64,000 nucleotides of DNA from Pomphorhynchus laevis (GCA_012934845.2 WNNJ02002383.1:124001-188000), one strand, 5' to 3'. Positions 47,102 through 61,959 are shown, counted from the first letter of the stretch. The notes: generated from the letters alone by a model not told the origin. Made by a program: numbers and translations.

Positions 47102-49033
47102 CCAGTTCATCGTTCTTCGAATATTGTGTTGAGAATTTTGAAAAATCCGGGAGTCAGACCGATCGGTATTGGAGAAGTGTATCGGAGGATCATAGCGAAG
47201 GCCGTTTTGACGGTAACATCGCCCCAGATTAAGTCAGTCGCCGGAAACACACAATTATGTGCAGGACAACAAGCAGGAATGGAATACATTGTTCGGACAG
47301 CAAGAGAAGCCCTATGTAGTGGGTTGGAAAAGTGCATCTTGACCATTGATGCGAGAAACGCGTTCAATGTCATAAACCGCAAGCTCAGTTTGCACAACAT
47401 GGAAAAAATCCGTCCTGGCCTGTCAACTAATCTGAGGAATTGTTATGCGGAAAATCCAATACTATGTTTGGATAATGAGATAATGTCTTCAAGAGAGGGT
47501 TTTACCCAAGGCGACCCCGTCTCTATGGTGTCGTTTGCGGCTTCCACCATTCCGTTGATTGATTCGATGAAGAGACTGCACCCCGTGTACAGCAACTATG
47601 GTATGCAGACGATGTTACGTGCGTGGGAACGCCAGAAGATCTGTTAAAATTCTTCGAATCCATGAAAAGTATTGGACAGTTGTATGGGTTTCACGTAAAC
47701 ACGACGAAATGTAAAGTTTTAGCGGGCTCGGCCGAGATAGAAAAGTGCCAGCCTTTTGAATCGCACGGTATCCCGATTCACACTGACGGACTAATTATAC
47801 TCGGGTGCCCAATCGGTTTTCAAGCATATGAGGAGGAACAGATTAAGCTAATGATTCAAAAATGGATTGTTATGATAGAGCGGTTGAGCGAGGTAGCCGC
47901 AATGTATATGCAAGTGTCTTACTGGTTGCTTACGAACTGCGCACAGCATAAATGGAGACATATACAACGGGCATGCCCGTGTGAACCCGAATGGTTTGCC
48001 CTTCTTGATAGAGCAATAAGAAAGAACATGATTGATAAGTTAATCGTCGAGCAACCATCCGATCTTATGTATAGAATTCTAAGTCTCCCATTGCGGTTTG
48101 GAGGTTTGGGAATTACGAACCCCTTGTAAACTCGGTAAAAGAGTGGCAATACTATGCTATAATGTGCCAGGCTCTTGACTCGTCTGAGGATTCGGACTCG
48201 CTTGCGACTCGTTTGCATACTGCGTCGGAAACAATAAGGCGTATGAGACAGCTCGACCTGAAAGAAGTCTTTCAAGCAATTTCTGAAGAATGCCATCCTG
48301 ACAGAAAGATTGCGCTTGAACACGCTACGGTGAAGGGTGCTATAAGTTGGCTCAACATTCTACCGTCCGAGTATTACGATTTTCGCTTGAGTAACAGGGA
48401 ATTTTGCGACGGCATTGCGACAAGATATAACATGGCATTATTGCGAGCGCCTGAGAAATGTCAATGTGGTGACTTGAACTCTGTTCAGCACACTCTATCG
48501 TGCAAGACTAGTGGTAAAACGATTATCCGACACAATGTGGTGAGAGACACACTTGCACGAATTCTAGCTGATGTAACTACGAAACCAGAAATTGAGCCTA
48601 CGCTGACACCGGTGGACTCAAACATTGTATTTTCGTGTCAGGCTACATAGAGGGATATGGACGCAAGATTAGACATAAGTTGCCACGGTCTTTTCGGCAT
48701 ACATACTAAGCGGTCCTTGATGGACGTATCGATATTCAACCCATTTGCAAGGTCGTATGCACTGAGGTCCGTTGATGCTGCGTTTGGATACCATGCACTG
48801 CGGAAGATCTCAAAGTACTCGGAACGAGTAACAAAGATTGAACGAGCAATATTTCTGCCGGTCATTATGTCAGCATTAGGAGGGCTCGGAGCTGATGCAA
48901 GCAAAGTAATTAAAAGGGCGGCGAAGATAGCTTCTAGGAGCAACAACCAGACATATTCTGAGTGTATTGCGCAGTTCAGAAAATGTATTGGAATCAAACT
49001 TGTGCGAGCAAATTCGTGGTGCTTTGGAAACTG
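47102..49033 (+). mobile_element. REL-LINE-2: reverse transcriptase plus REL endonuclease, 5'-truncated
   Basis: Best REL-type LINE here. Ordered motifs: ILKNPGVRPIGIGEVYRRII (about 47135-47194), LTIDARNAFNVINRKLSLHN (palm A, about 47340), EGFTQGDPVSM (about 47497), WYADDVTCVG (catalytic, about 47600), CQCGDL...HTLSC zinc segment (about 48460-48510), IIRHNVVRDTLARIL, ARLDISCHG and SLMDVSIF (REL nuclease, about 48664-48740), ending LVRANSWCFGN at 49033. Frame changes occur at about 47580, 48125 and 48650, so it is three or four frameshifts from continuous. The protein would cleave its target with the REL domain and copy RNA there. R2/CRE-type architecture is clear; the clade is not. Confidence 0.78.
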
Positions 49034-49099
49034 AACTAATGAACGGATGTCTCAGTCGGTAGATCCGAGGGTTTAATGACTTTGAATTTAAGCATTTGT

Positions 49100-49460
49100 A
49101 TTTTGGGTCCATTTGCGGGAACCCTGGTTCTGTTATCTTCTCTCAAGAAATAAAAATTATTTAAAAAAAATTACATCGTTACAATTTTATTAATTAGAAT
49201 TATTAATAATTAGTTATATTAATTTTATTGTTGATAGCAAATTAGTACAAAAAAATTCTGTTTCAATATTTCAAGGCTCGTTATTATATAGAATTGTATA
49301 TACATTATTTCCCACGTTTTTTGAAGTAAAAAACTTGAGAAATAGTCATTTTAGATAACATTTTCATACAATTATTATTTTACAAAATTCTCTTGCCGAC
49401 AGTTTTGTGCTGGCATTTTGATAAATGTTATACGTGTACCGTGTAATACTTGTACAGTTG
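49100..49460. other. AT-rich spacer
   Basis: AT-rich sequence after REL-LINE-2 with no gene seen. Confidence 0.4.
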
Positions 49461-49580
49461 TTGATCATATCAGGTAACTGAGTCTACACATTTTTCAATT
49501 ATTTATATATAAAGAAATTATATAATTAAAAATGAAATAATAGAATTAAATGTCCGCTTAAATCTCAGCTTCATGTTGAT

Positions 49581-49795
49581 AAGATGCAAAAGTTAATCAG
49601 ATCAAAGGCTGAGTTAGTTATTATATATTGCCAAAGTTTTCGCCACGTTACGGCTTCGTCAGTGGCTCATTGTAAGTATTTAATATCACTAATACATTTT
49701 TATGCTAAAAATAATTGTCTTGGTGATATTAAATACTGTCTTGGCAATATATAAAATTCAACTTAGCCTTTGATCGGATTAACTTTTACATCTTA
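49581..49795. repeat. Large inverted repeat carrying a hammerhead-like motif
   Basis: Outer arms 49581-49615 and 49761-49795 match in 32 of 35 positions, and nested inner arms (AGTATTTAATATCAC and complement) lie within. The left arm is related to the PLE-3 3' region at 30450-30545. The motif lies on the minus strand at 49638-49662. Confidence 0.75.
49638..49662 (-). ncRNA. Hammerhead-like motif
   Basis: Minus strand: CTGACGA, one A, stem GCC/GGC with GTAACGT loop, then GAAA. It is the best-paired copy of the PLE-3 type motif. Confidence 0.5.
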
Positions 49796-50700
49796 AAATT
49801 AAATATTTTAATAAATAATTATAAATAATAAATAATTCTTATAAGATTTTATTTAATTAAGATACATTAAAATTTTCGATATTTATTAGCTTATCAATCA
49901 GATCAGGTAACTGAGTTTTCGTATATTAAATTATTTATAAATCAACATAATTATAAATAAAAATAAAAGAATTAAATAATTAATAATTAAATAATAAGTA
50001 ATAGTAAATTATTTAATAGTTTTATATAAGATTTTATTGATTTATATATAAAACGATAAAATTTATAACTAAAATAACTAAATAATAAATAATTATTATA
50101 TAACATTTTATATATCAAGGCAAAATTTAAAAAATAAATTAAAAATAAAAGTCAATTTTTATGAATTGACTAATTAGATAACATACGCTGTATCAGAATA
50201 AGGATTAAAGGTCATCAGAAAAAACTGCCATGTTATGAGGTTTCGGTTGTATTCCTTGACACAACATAGCAGCGGTGCTAAATGCGTTCTGATTACGTGT
50301 TTCCTCTGATGAAATTTAATTATTCACTGTACCTTATTTATATATAATAAATTTTTAATAATATTTTTTTATATTGTATAATTATAAGAAAAATCCATTA
50401 AACATATTATTTATATAATCCATTATATAAATAATTATATAATATTTTATGTAATTTATATCAAGTTAAAATTTAAAATTGAAATTTAAAATCAAGATCA
50501 ATTTTAATAAAATGACTAATAAATAACAGACGGTGTATCAGAATAAGAATAACATGTTATCAGGAGTAACTGCTATTTTAGCAAATTCCGACCACTATTT
50601 GTCAATCCAACAAAGTAACGGGGCCAAATGCATGCTAATGATGTATTTCCTCTGATGAAATTTGATTATTTAGTGTTTCTTATTCTAATACAAAGTATAT

Positions 50701-51440
50701 TGTTTATTATTCATCTATAAAAAGTTTGCGCTTAGTAGTTTAAATAAATTTTTAATCATATTTTGTTGTTTTGCAATATTTTAAAATTATAAAAAGAAAA
50801 AATCCATTAAACTTGCTTGAAAATTAGCACAAAAATAGTCGCATCAAGAATACATAGTTTCAGTATTTCTAAAATACTGAAACTGTGTGTTTTATTCAAA
50901 AATAATTACGAAAAATCACAAGTTAACCATTAGGTTGTTAACGTTTAAGCCCAGTTTTCTAATGATTTTATTTTGCTTTATTTCGTGTTTCTTCTATCTT
51001 TATTTCGATTTTTTGATACATTTTACTCTATGAAATGTAATTATGCTATACTGCTCTCTGTTTTAATCCTAAACGTGTGTATTCAAACTAGTGTAGGGAT
51101 ATCGTCACAAACCAGTTAAATCACGATCTAAATACCAACATCATCCTGCGCCGACGTCAGTACTCACTGGATCATCATGGCGCAGGCACTGAGCACAGAC
51201 GCTTCAACATGCTTTAATACATGCATGGTCTATAAAGAAATCAGCTAGTGGTTGAAAAATTGCACGTAACTTTCCTGCTAATTCATAGACTCCTTACCGG
51301 TTTAATACTTTTCGAAATAAATTTCAAAAAGTTACAAAATAGTTAAACATGATATAATACGTATGTGCATTAATTATTACAAATGAATCCTAACATTTTG
51401 ATTTAATACTTTCTGATTTAATACCCCCTCCTTCATTCAG
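50701..51440. other. Spacer or NUDT21 intron sequence with one GC-rich hairpin
   Basis: Mostly AT-rich. An 8-bp stem CCTGCGCC/GGCGCAGG (51145-51152, 51179-51186) encloses a smaller CAGT/ACTG stem. No further NUDT21 exon is recognised here. Confidence 0.4.
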
Positions 51441-51446
51441 TGATCA

Positions 51447-51650
<204 letters not shown>

Positions 51651-51739
51651 CTAAAATCAAGCATCATTTAATAATACAAAATTAATAACACAGATCAATA
51701 AAACTTGTCAATAGAACAAATTCAAATTAATAATTTGTC

Positions 51740-52480
51740 ATTAGAGCAAGTTCATATTTTTTAAACTTAAAAACAAGTCAGCTATAATTGGACTACTATT
51801 ATCTACTATTGAAACACATTGTATTTGCCTAAATATATATGTCCATACCTTTAAATAATTTTGATTTATTAAAATATTAAAAAATTCTATTAATTCAATT
51901 TTATCCATATATTTATATTTACTTGATGGTTTAATTTTTGTTAGATAAAATGTAGTTATTATATGATAGTTATATCGCAACATATATTTCATATATTTAT
52001 ATTGTTTAGATTTAGTTTTTACACAGTTATGAACAAATTCATATTCTATAAAGCTTAAAAACAAGTCAGCTATAATTGGGCTACTATCACCACCCATTGG
52101 AACACCTTTTACTTGTCTAAATATAGATGTCCCTACTTTTAAATAATTTTGATTTATCAAAATATTTAAGGATTCTATTAATTCAATTTTATCCATATAT
52201 TTATATTTATTTGATGGTTTAATTTTTGTTAGATAGGCGTTATAATTATTATAACATATATATGTATATCTTTTTCCGAATATAAGATTAATTAATTTTT
52301 CTAACGCTTCTTTAATATCTACTAAACCTAGATCTGTATAAAGCGTACTAAAATCGTACGTATTTATATTTTGAAAATTTATTCATTTTTTCTGTTCTAA
52401 AAATTCTTTTGTAGAATGAATACTGAAATAGTGTTTTATACCAGTATTAATTTCGATTATCCCACAATATTTTATATTGT
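51740..52480 (-). mobile_element. PLE-1 copy f, reverse transcriptase fragment with internal tandem duplication
   Basis: Two successive versions of the same RT segment in one open frame: first SIFRQVKGVPMGGDSSPIIA (about 52130-52070), then a diverged repeat SSKYKYMDKIELIEFF to NSSPIIADLFLSL (about 51930-51770). The catalytic IDD region is lost at the join. Sequence above 52200 continues the N-terminal side with stops. Confidence 0.8.
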
Positions 52481-53460
52481 AAGATAATATTTAGTTGATG
52501 GTTTAATTTTTGTTAGATAGGCGTTATAGTTATTAATATCTTCTAAAAGTCCTTTTGTAGAATTAATACTGAAAGTGTTTTAATTAGGATTAATTTTCTT
52601 AAATTGTTCACAACAATAAAATATCGAGAGGAATAGAAAAAGAAAATAATTGTTCACAAATTTTCGACTATTACAATAGTTCTTTTCAAGTATTATGTTT
52701 TGACATGAAAAAATGATGTATTTATACAATAAGAACGGAAGAAACCAACGATGAAAATTCTACTGATTTTGTAGTGTGCTAGTAGAGATAACCACTATGA
52801 GTGTATATACTTTTTGTTATCAGGCGTCTGGATAGGCTGTATTCATTTTTCAATACCATAGAATTGAAAAAATCAGGTTCGTGGTTATGATTCAGCTAAT
52901 GATTTACTAATGCTGATGAATTATCACACCTTTTAAACTTATATTTATGTTGCTTAATTCTTATTGTCAAGCCTTGTGTGTTTGTCCAAAATCTTTGGAC
53001 AATTAAGAGATGGGATTTCAAAATTGGCATTAATGACTTATATTTAAATTTGTTCTTAAATTGTACGACTAGAGTAGCTTTCTTTTAATGGTATAAGGAT
53101 ATATTTGATTGTAAGCTGTTTTTAAGAAGTTAAAACATCCGTCACTGACATATTCAGCAGGTATGACTACTTGTTCCTCACTTGTGCCTGTTTTCAAAGA
53201 AGTGCTATTCATTCTGTTCTTGAGACAACGGCTAAAAACTTGACGTATTGCCCAAATAGGAAATTCGGGCTTATAAAAGACAATCGTTAGTTGTTTTAGA
53301 TGCGACTGATTACGTAGCACATGGACAGGATTTGTTATCATCTGATAAATTTTCAAGGCTGACGAGTGATAAAACATCCCAACGATAACGACTATTTACT
53401 CAACACTGTCTGCGTTTCTAAAATCCGGAAAGTGCTTTAAATTATGGTATGATAAGGTAA
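52481..53460. other. Spacer, possible old PLE debris
   Basis: AT-rich. A 102-residue open stretch on the minus strand (53377-53069) has no recognisable domain, so I do not call it a gene. Confidence 0.35.
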
Positions 53461-53469
53461 TGTCGTCTT

Positions 53470-53740
53470 AAGCTCAAGCTAGTTTCCTCTATATTCTACC
53501 TAAAATCCATAAACCCACTCTTCAATTCCTTACAGTAATTGCATCATACAAAAGTTTTTGTCACATACTAACTAAGGAAATTAACAGACTACTACGTATT
53601 TATAGAGATCCAGTATCTTCTTATATAAAGGCGGGCCTGCATTTACAAAGTTAGTAGTTAAATACAGTGACCAAACATGTTATTTTATGACTGATGATGT
53701 TAAGTCTTTGTTCGATAATAAGTTACTTACCAAGTTACTA
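53470..53740 (+). mobile_element. PLE-4 reverse transcriptase N-terminal scrap
   Basis: Plus strand reads in pieces LPKIHKPTLQF (about 53505-53530), ASYKSFCHILTKEINRLLRI and TDDVKSLFDNK (about 53690-53720), the standard N-terminal PLE RT landmarks (YGLPKIHK and DVxSLFTN). Several frame changes. No nuclease part is seen nearby. Confidence 0.55.
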
Positions 53741-53864
53741 TTACTTATTACTATTTTATTACTTACTTGCTTTTACTGCTCTTATTAGTTAATCACTAAT
53801 TAATACTGAGAGGGCAATTAATTGGCGAAAATTTTAAAATAATACTATTTTTCTTATATATAAT

Positions 53865-55110
53865 TTAAGGGTATGATGGTTAGCACTGTGTTCCAGGAGC
53901 TAATAAGCTTCAGTTTTATAATTGTAAATGTTGCCAAAAACCGGAGTTCGATTACAAATAGAGCAGACTTCCTTATCACTCCTAGACGAGCTGATGGTAG
54001 CCGGCAGCACTCATCAGTAGGGTGAACTTCCCTCAGTCGTTTCGGCTGCCTTGTGATTTATTAAATAGGCATTTCCGAGAATTTGCTAACGTGGTAGCAT
54101 AGGCCTAGCCTCTTTAAGCTAACACGTGCTTTCCGGACCATCCTAATTTTATTCGGCAGGAATTTTCTCGCTGTCGTTGCTTGCTTGCTCACAGGATTCT
54201 TTAAAGGATACATTTTTATAATTCTATATCTGACTGTGTTAAACTGTGCTCCGGGCGCTAATAAGCTTCAGTTTCATAATTGTAGATGTTGCCATAAACC
54301 GGAGTTTCGATTACAAGTGGAGCAGACTTTCTTATCATTCCTAGACAAGCTGATGGTAGCTGGCAGTACTTATCAGTAGGGTGAACTACCATCAGTCGTT
54401 TCGGCTGCCTTGTGATATATTAAGGAGGCATCTCCGAGAATTTGCTTTCGTGGTAGCATAGTTATTACCTCTTTAAACTAACCATGTGCTTTCCTGATCA
54501 TCCCAATTTTATTCGACATGAATTTTAATTGCTGTCGTTGCTTGCTTTCTCACAGGATCCTTTTGAGGATACATTTTTATAGTTTTAAATCCGACTGTGT
54601 TAAACTGTGCTCCGAGAGCTAATAAGCTTCAGTTTTATAATTGTAAATGTTGCCAAAAACTGGAGTTCGATTACAAGTAGAGCAGACATCATTATCACTC
54701 TTATACGAGCTGATGGTAGCCTGCAGTACTCATCAGTAGGGTGAACTACCATCAGTCATTTCGGTTGCATTGTGATAAATTTACAAGACTAAAAGTCATC
54801 TTTCTGAATTTGCTTACTTAGTAGCATGGGCATAGCCTGTTTAAACTAACCAAGTGATATCTGAATCATCCTAATTTTATTCGGCAATAATTTTAAATGT
54901 TGTGATTGATTGCTTTATCATAGGATTCTTTTAGGAGATATATTTTTATAATTTGATCGCAGAATGTGTAACACTGTGCTCCGGGAGCTAATAAGCTTCA
55001 GTTTTATAATTGTAAATGTTGCCAAAAACCGGAGTTCGATTACAAGCAGTACATACTTTATTATTACTTCTAGACGAGTTGATGGTAGCCGGTAGTCAGG
55101 AGTTTATGGG
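53865..55110 (+). repeat. 360-bp tandem satellite, about 3.4 copies
   Basis: TAATAAGCTT recurs at 53901, 54259, 54620 and 54989 (spacings 358, 361, 369), each followed by a TTGCC-AAA-CCGGAGTT-type box. Each unit has a CTGATGGTAG...CTACCATCAG inverted repeat (54350-54359/54386-54395 in copy 2). On the minus strand it has GAAA, exactly 22 nt, CTGATGA (54011-54043; 54370-54402 with one change; 54730-54762), flanked in copy 1 by complementary GGCAGC and GCTGCC. The unit has no coding potential. Confidence 0.85.
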
Positions 55111-58581
<3,471 letters not shown>

Positions 58582-58745
58582 GTAAGATTTTCGAATAAAT
58601 GCTTTAAAATGCAATCAATTTGCATTAATATATAAAAATGAGATGAAACAATAAATTGAATTTGAATGAGGATTGCGACGGTGTGATAACATTTAAATTA
58701 GAAGAAAGATGACAAAAATCAACGCAAAATTTATTGAATTTAATA

Positions 58746-58774
58746 TTTCGAAGCCTAGCTGGCATCATCTTCAG
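58746..58774 (-). ncRNA. Hammerhead-like motif, PLE-5 inverted copy
   Basis: Same 29-nt structure as at 61675-61703, read on the minus strand, so the inverted PLE pair carries one motif at each outer end. Confidence 0.55.
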
Positions 58775-59504
58775 CAATCTGAAATGAAGGCAAAAAAGTG
58801 TGCACGCCAACATAAAAAGGAAGAAAAAGTCAAAACAAGGAAAACCAGCGATAATCTCGTCAATTTGCTATGTAATACCTCCCAACATGAGATGATATCC
58901 ATCCTTCTCATTTAACTTCGGCTTGAGATGGCGGATGAACAGTGATTCAAGAATCTGTCGTTGGAAGGCTTGTTGTCGATAAGCAAGGACTTTAACTTCA
59001 TCAAAGTTAATTGTGTGTCCGGTCAAAAGGGAATGTTCAGCAACAGCAGAGTGAGCCGTCGTATACAGATCAGCGCGATGTTCTTTTATTCTTGTCTTTA
59101 ACATTCGACCGGTTTGACCTACATAAAATTCCACACAATCGCAACAATAAATTCTATAAACTAATCCTTTCTTAATAACGCGTTAACACCTACTTATCAA
59201 ATTACCAATTGTTATTTGTTTCCCTTCGTTAATGGTTAAGTCCATTGAAGGTGTGATATTCTTATCAATTTCCTTAGTTGTAATGTTAACGAGCGTGACA
59301 ACCAACCGAACGAGGGAATTGTACATTGCAATTTTAATTGTTGGGGACCAATCAATTTATCACTGGGATGATAAAAACGAGACTCAATCATTTCGACAAT
59401 ACCCTTTAACTCTTTTAGTGGATATCCTAATCTTAGAAAAGCAGTAAACAAACAAGACAACTCGTCATAAACCAAATTAGGAGTACTACAAAGATTAAGC
59501 TCTT

Positions 59505-59692
59505 ATACAAAACAAATCAAATCAGCTAACTGAGTCTACGTATTTAATATAATTATAAAATAAACAAAACATAATAATGCTAAATCAAAATTTAATAATT
59601 AAATAATAAAATTAATAATTGTTTTTAGATTTTCTATAATTTAAATCAAGTTAAAATAAAAAATTGAAATTTAAAATAAACGTCATTTTTGA
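59505..59692 (+). repeat. AT1 repeat inserted in PLE-5
   Basis: TCAAATCAGCTAACTGAG start, AT-rich body, ending near TCATTTTTGAACG. Because the empty site is known from the plus PLE-5 copy, this copy limits the true left end of the AT1 family to within a few bases of 59505. Confidence 0.7.
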
Positions 59693-59799
59693 ACGTCTAA
59701 ATACACCCAATTTTGTGTTAGCAGAGTGATTACTACTCCAAGGGATATACAGGTTAGTTTCTGTAGGTTTTCGAAATACAGAAGTTTTAGTCTCTCTGT

Positions 59800-61740
59800 C
59801 TTAGTTTGGGATCGTATCGTCGTTTGTTCAATTTATCGATGAAGAAATATATGAAATCTATCATTAGTGTTAAACAGCGCTATTTGTTAACTGACATAAA
59901 GAATAACACTGATATTGTTGTAACTAAGGCAGATAAAGGTAATTGTGTAGTGATTCTTGATACTAATGATTATAATAATAAAATATGCAGTATTTTATCT
60001 GATACGTCTACTTTTTCTCCTGTTCAGAAGGATTCCACTTCTAACCGTACTAGAAAGTTAATTGAAATTCTAAAAACATTGAGGAAGGTGGGTCTTATTA
60101 TAGATATTGACTATAAGAACATGTATCCTTCAGATCCTCTCATTCCGTATTTATATGGACTACCGAAAATTCACAAAAAAATGTCCCTCTACGACCCATT
60201 GTATCTATGGTTGTTGCATTTAATTTCGGCGCAAGAAAATTTATTTCCAACCTGTTACAGACAATAGTGACTAACATAGATTCTAAAATTTCCAACAGCC
60301 ATGATTTTGTTAAGAAAATTAAATCTCTTAACATTTCGGACACAAGCATATATTCTGTTTTCACGTTGGATGTTGAATCCTTGTTTACGAATGTGCCGGT
60401 AACTGATGCTATTGATGTGGCTATTAATGCACTTGATGGGTTATGGGGGAATGCTAATAATCGTTTGATAGTCAATAGGTTTTTTGAGTTTGCCACCATT
60501 ACGAATTTTAAATTCAATGATCAGCTATATGAGCAAATATGGGGAGTGGCCATGGGTTCTCCGCTTGGGCCGGCTTTAGCTGATATCTTTATGGCAGATC
60601 TAGAAAGTAGAGGGATTAGCATTTACCCATTAAAACCAGTGTGTTGATATAGATACATCGATGATGTTTTTGTGATCATGCACGGTGATTTTTCCAGTGC
60701 TAATGAGTTTATTAAGCATCTGAATGGCTTACATCCACGTATCCGGTTCAAGGTAACCTGGCCAATGGATAGCAGTATCAGTTTCTTAGATGTTAAGATT
60801 AGCCTGGGTAATTTCACGACTTCTGTATTTCGGAAACCTACAGAAACTAACCTGTATATCCCTTGGAGTAGTAATCACTTTGCTAACACAAAATTGGGTG
60901 TATTTAGAATCTTTTGTATTAGAGCTTATAATCTTTGTAGTACTCCTAATTTGGTTTATGACGAGTTGTCTCTTTTGGTTTTTGTTTACTGCTTTTCTAA
61001 AACGCAGTAAACTTCGTTTTACTGCTTTTTGTTAAAGCGTATTGGCGAAATGATTGAGTCTCGTTTTTATCATCCCAGTGATAAATTGATTGGTTCCCAA
61101 CAATTAAAATTGCGATGTACAATTCCCTCGTTCGGTTGGTTGTCACGCTCGTTAACATTACAACTGAGGAAATTGATAAGAATATCACACCTTCAATGAA
61201 CTTAACCATTAACGAAGGGAAACAAATAACAATTGGTAATTTGATAAGTAGGTGTCAACGCGTTATTAAGAAAGGATTAGTTTATAGAATTTATTGTTGC
61301 GATTGTGTGGAATTTTATGTAGGTCAAACCGGTCGAATGTTAAAATCAAGAATAAAAGAACATCGCGCTGCTCTGCATACGGCGGCTCACTCTGCTGTTG
61401 CTGAACATTCCCTTTTGACCGGATACACAATTAACTTTGATGAAGTTAAAGTCCTTGCTTATCGACAACAAGCCTTCCAACGAGAGAATTTTGAATCAAT
61501 GTTCATCCGCCATCTCAAGCCGAAGTTAAATGAGAAGGATGGATATCATATCATGTTGGGAGGTATTACATAGCAAATTGACGAGATTATCGCTGGTTTT
61601 CCTTGTTTTGACATTTTTCTCCTTTTTTCTTCCTTTTTATGTTGACGTGTACACTTTGCCTTCATTTCAGATTGCTGAAGATGATGCCAGCTAGGCTTCG
61701 AAATATTTAATTCAATAAATTTTGTGTTGGTTTTTGCCAT
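59800..61740 (+). mobile_element. PLE-5, Penelope-like element with RT and GIY-YIG, near complete
   Basis: Plus strand. N-terminal region DIVVTKADKGNCVVILDTND (about 59910), YGLPKIHKK (about 60155), FTLDVESLFTNVPVTDA (about 60360), GVAMGSPLGPALADIFMADL (about 60544), YRYIDDVFVIMHG (about 60650, catalytic), FLDVKISLGNFTTSVFRKPT, then GIY-YIG VYRIYCCDCVEFYVGQTGRM (about 61280) and C-terminal LKPKLNEKDGYHIM ending at 61573. Interruptions: frameshifts near 60190, 61000 and 61110 and a stop at 60645. The 3' UTR carries the hammerhead-like motif at 61675-61703. It lies in the presumed Rab14 intron 2 in the gene's orientation. Confidence 0.88.
61675..61703 (+). ncRNA. Hammerhead-like motif, PLE-5 3' UTR
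   Basis: CTGAAGA (61675-61681), one T, stem GATGCC/GGCTTC with one mismatch and loop AGCTA, then GAAA (61700-61703). It lies 102 bp after the stop codon of the GIY-YIG gene. The inverted copy has the same motif at 58746-58774. Confidence 0.55.
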
Positions 61741-61959
61741 CTTCTAATTTAGATAGAACAATTCCTAAAATATCTTAAGTATCTATGACTATATTCAATT
61801 TTTATCAACATTCATTATAAAAATTATATATGCATACATATATGAATAAATGAATATATGAATCGTAATGTTTGAACAAATCTAAACTTTATCATATCAG
61901 ATAACTGAGTCTACGTATTTTATATTACTTATAAATTAGAAATAATGCTAAGAATACTT

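Larger units (their letters stand above)
49466..50700 (+). repeat. AT1 repeats, several partial and nearly full copies
   Basis: Copies start at about 49466 (TATCAGGTAACTGAGTCTAC) and 49893, with 3' portions at 50150-50330 and 50450-50700. The longer copies end in a shared TTTCCTCTGATGAAATTT block. The permuted motif GAAA, 22 nt, CTGATGA is intact at 50212-50244 (minus) and decayed near 50560-50590. A large hairpin (49581-49795) sits within this region. Confidence 0.65.
58690..59800 (-). mobile_element. PLE-5 inverted partial copy (5'-truncated)
   Basis: Minus-strand copy of the RT C-terminal end, GIY-YIG nuclease (CVEFYVGQTGRMLKTRIKEH, about 59140-59080) and 3' UTR of the element that follows. 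It contains the hammerhead-like motif at 58746-58774. An AT1 repeat (about 59505-59692) is inserted in it; the uninterrupted sequence can be read from the plus copy at about 60900-60940. It stands head to head with the longer copy. Confidence 0.85.

Noticed and set aside
50640-50690. Plus-strand CTGATGAAATTT at the AT1 repeat end as a hammerhead
   Set aside because: No GAAA box or stem II follows at a usable distance. Only the permuted minus-strand arrangement showed constant spacing.
53069-53377. 102-residue minus-strand frame as a host gene
   Set aside because: No start context, domain or splice structure was recognised. It sits among PLE debris, so it is reported only as spacer.
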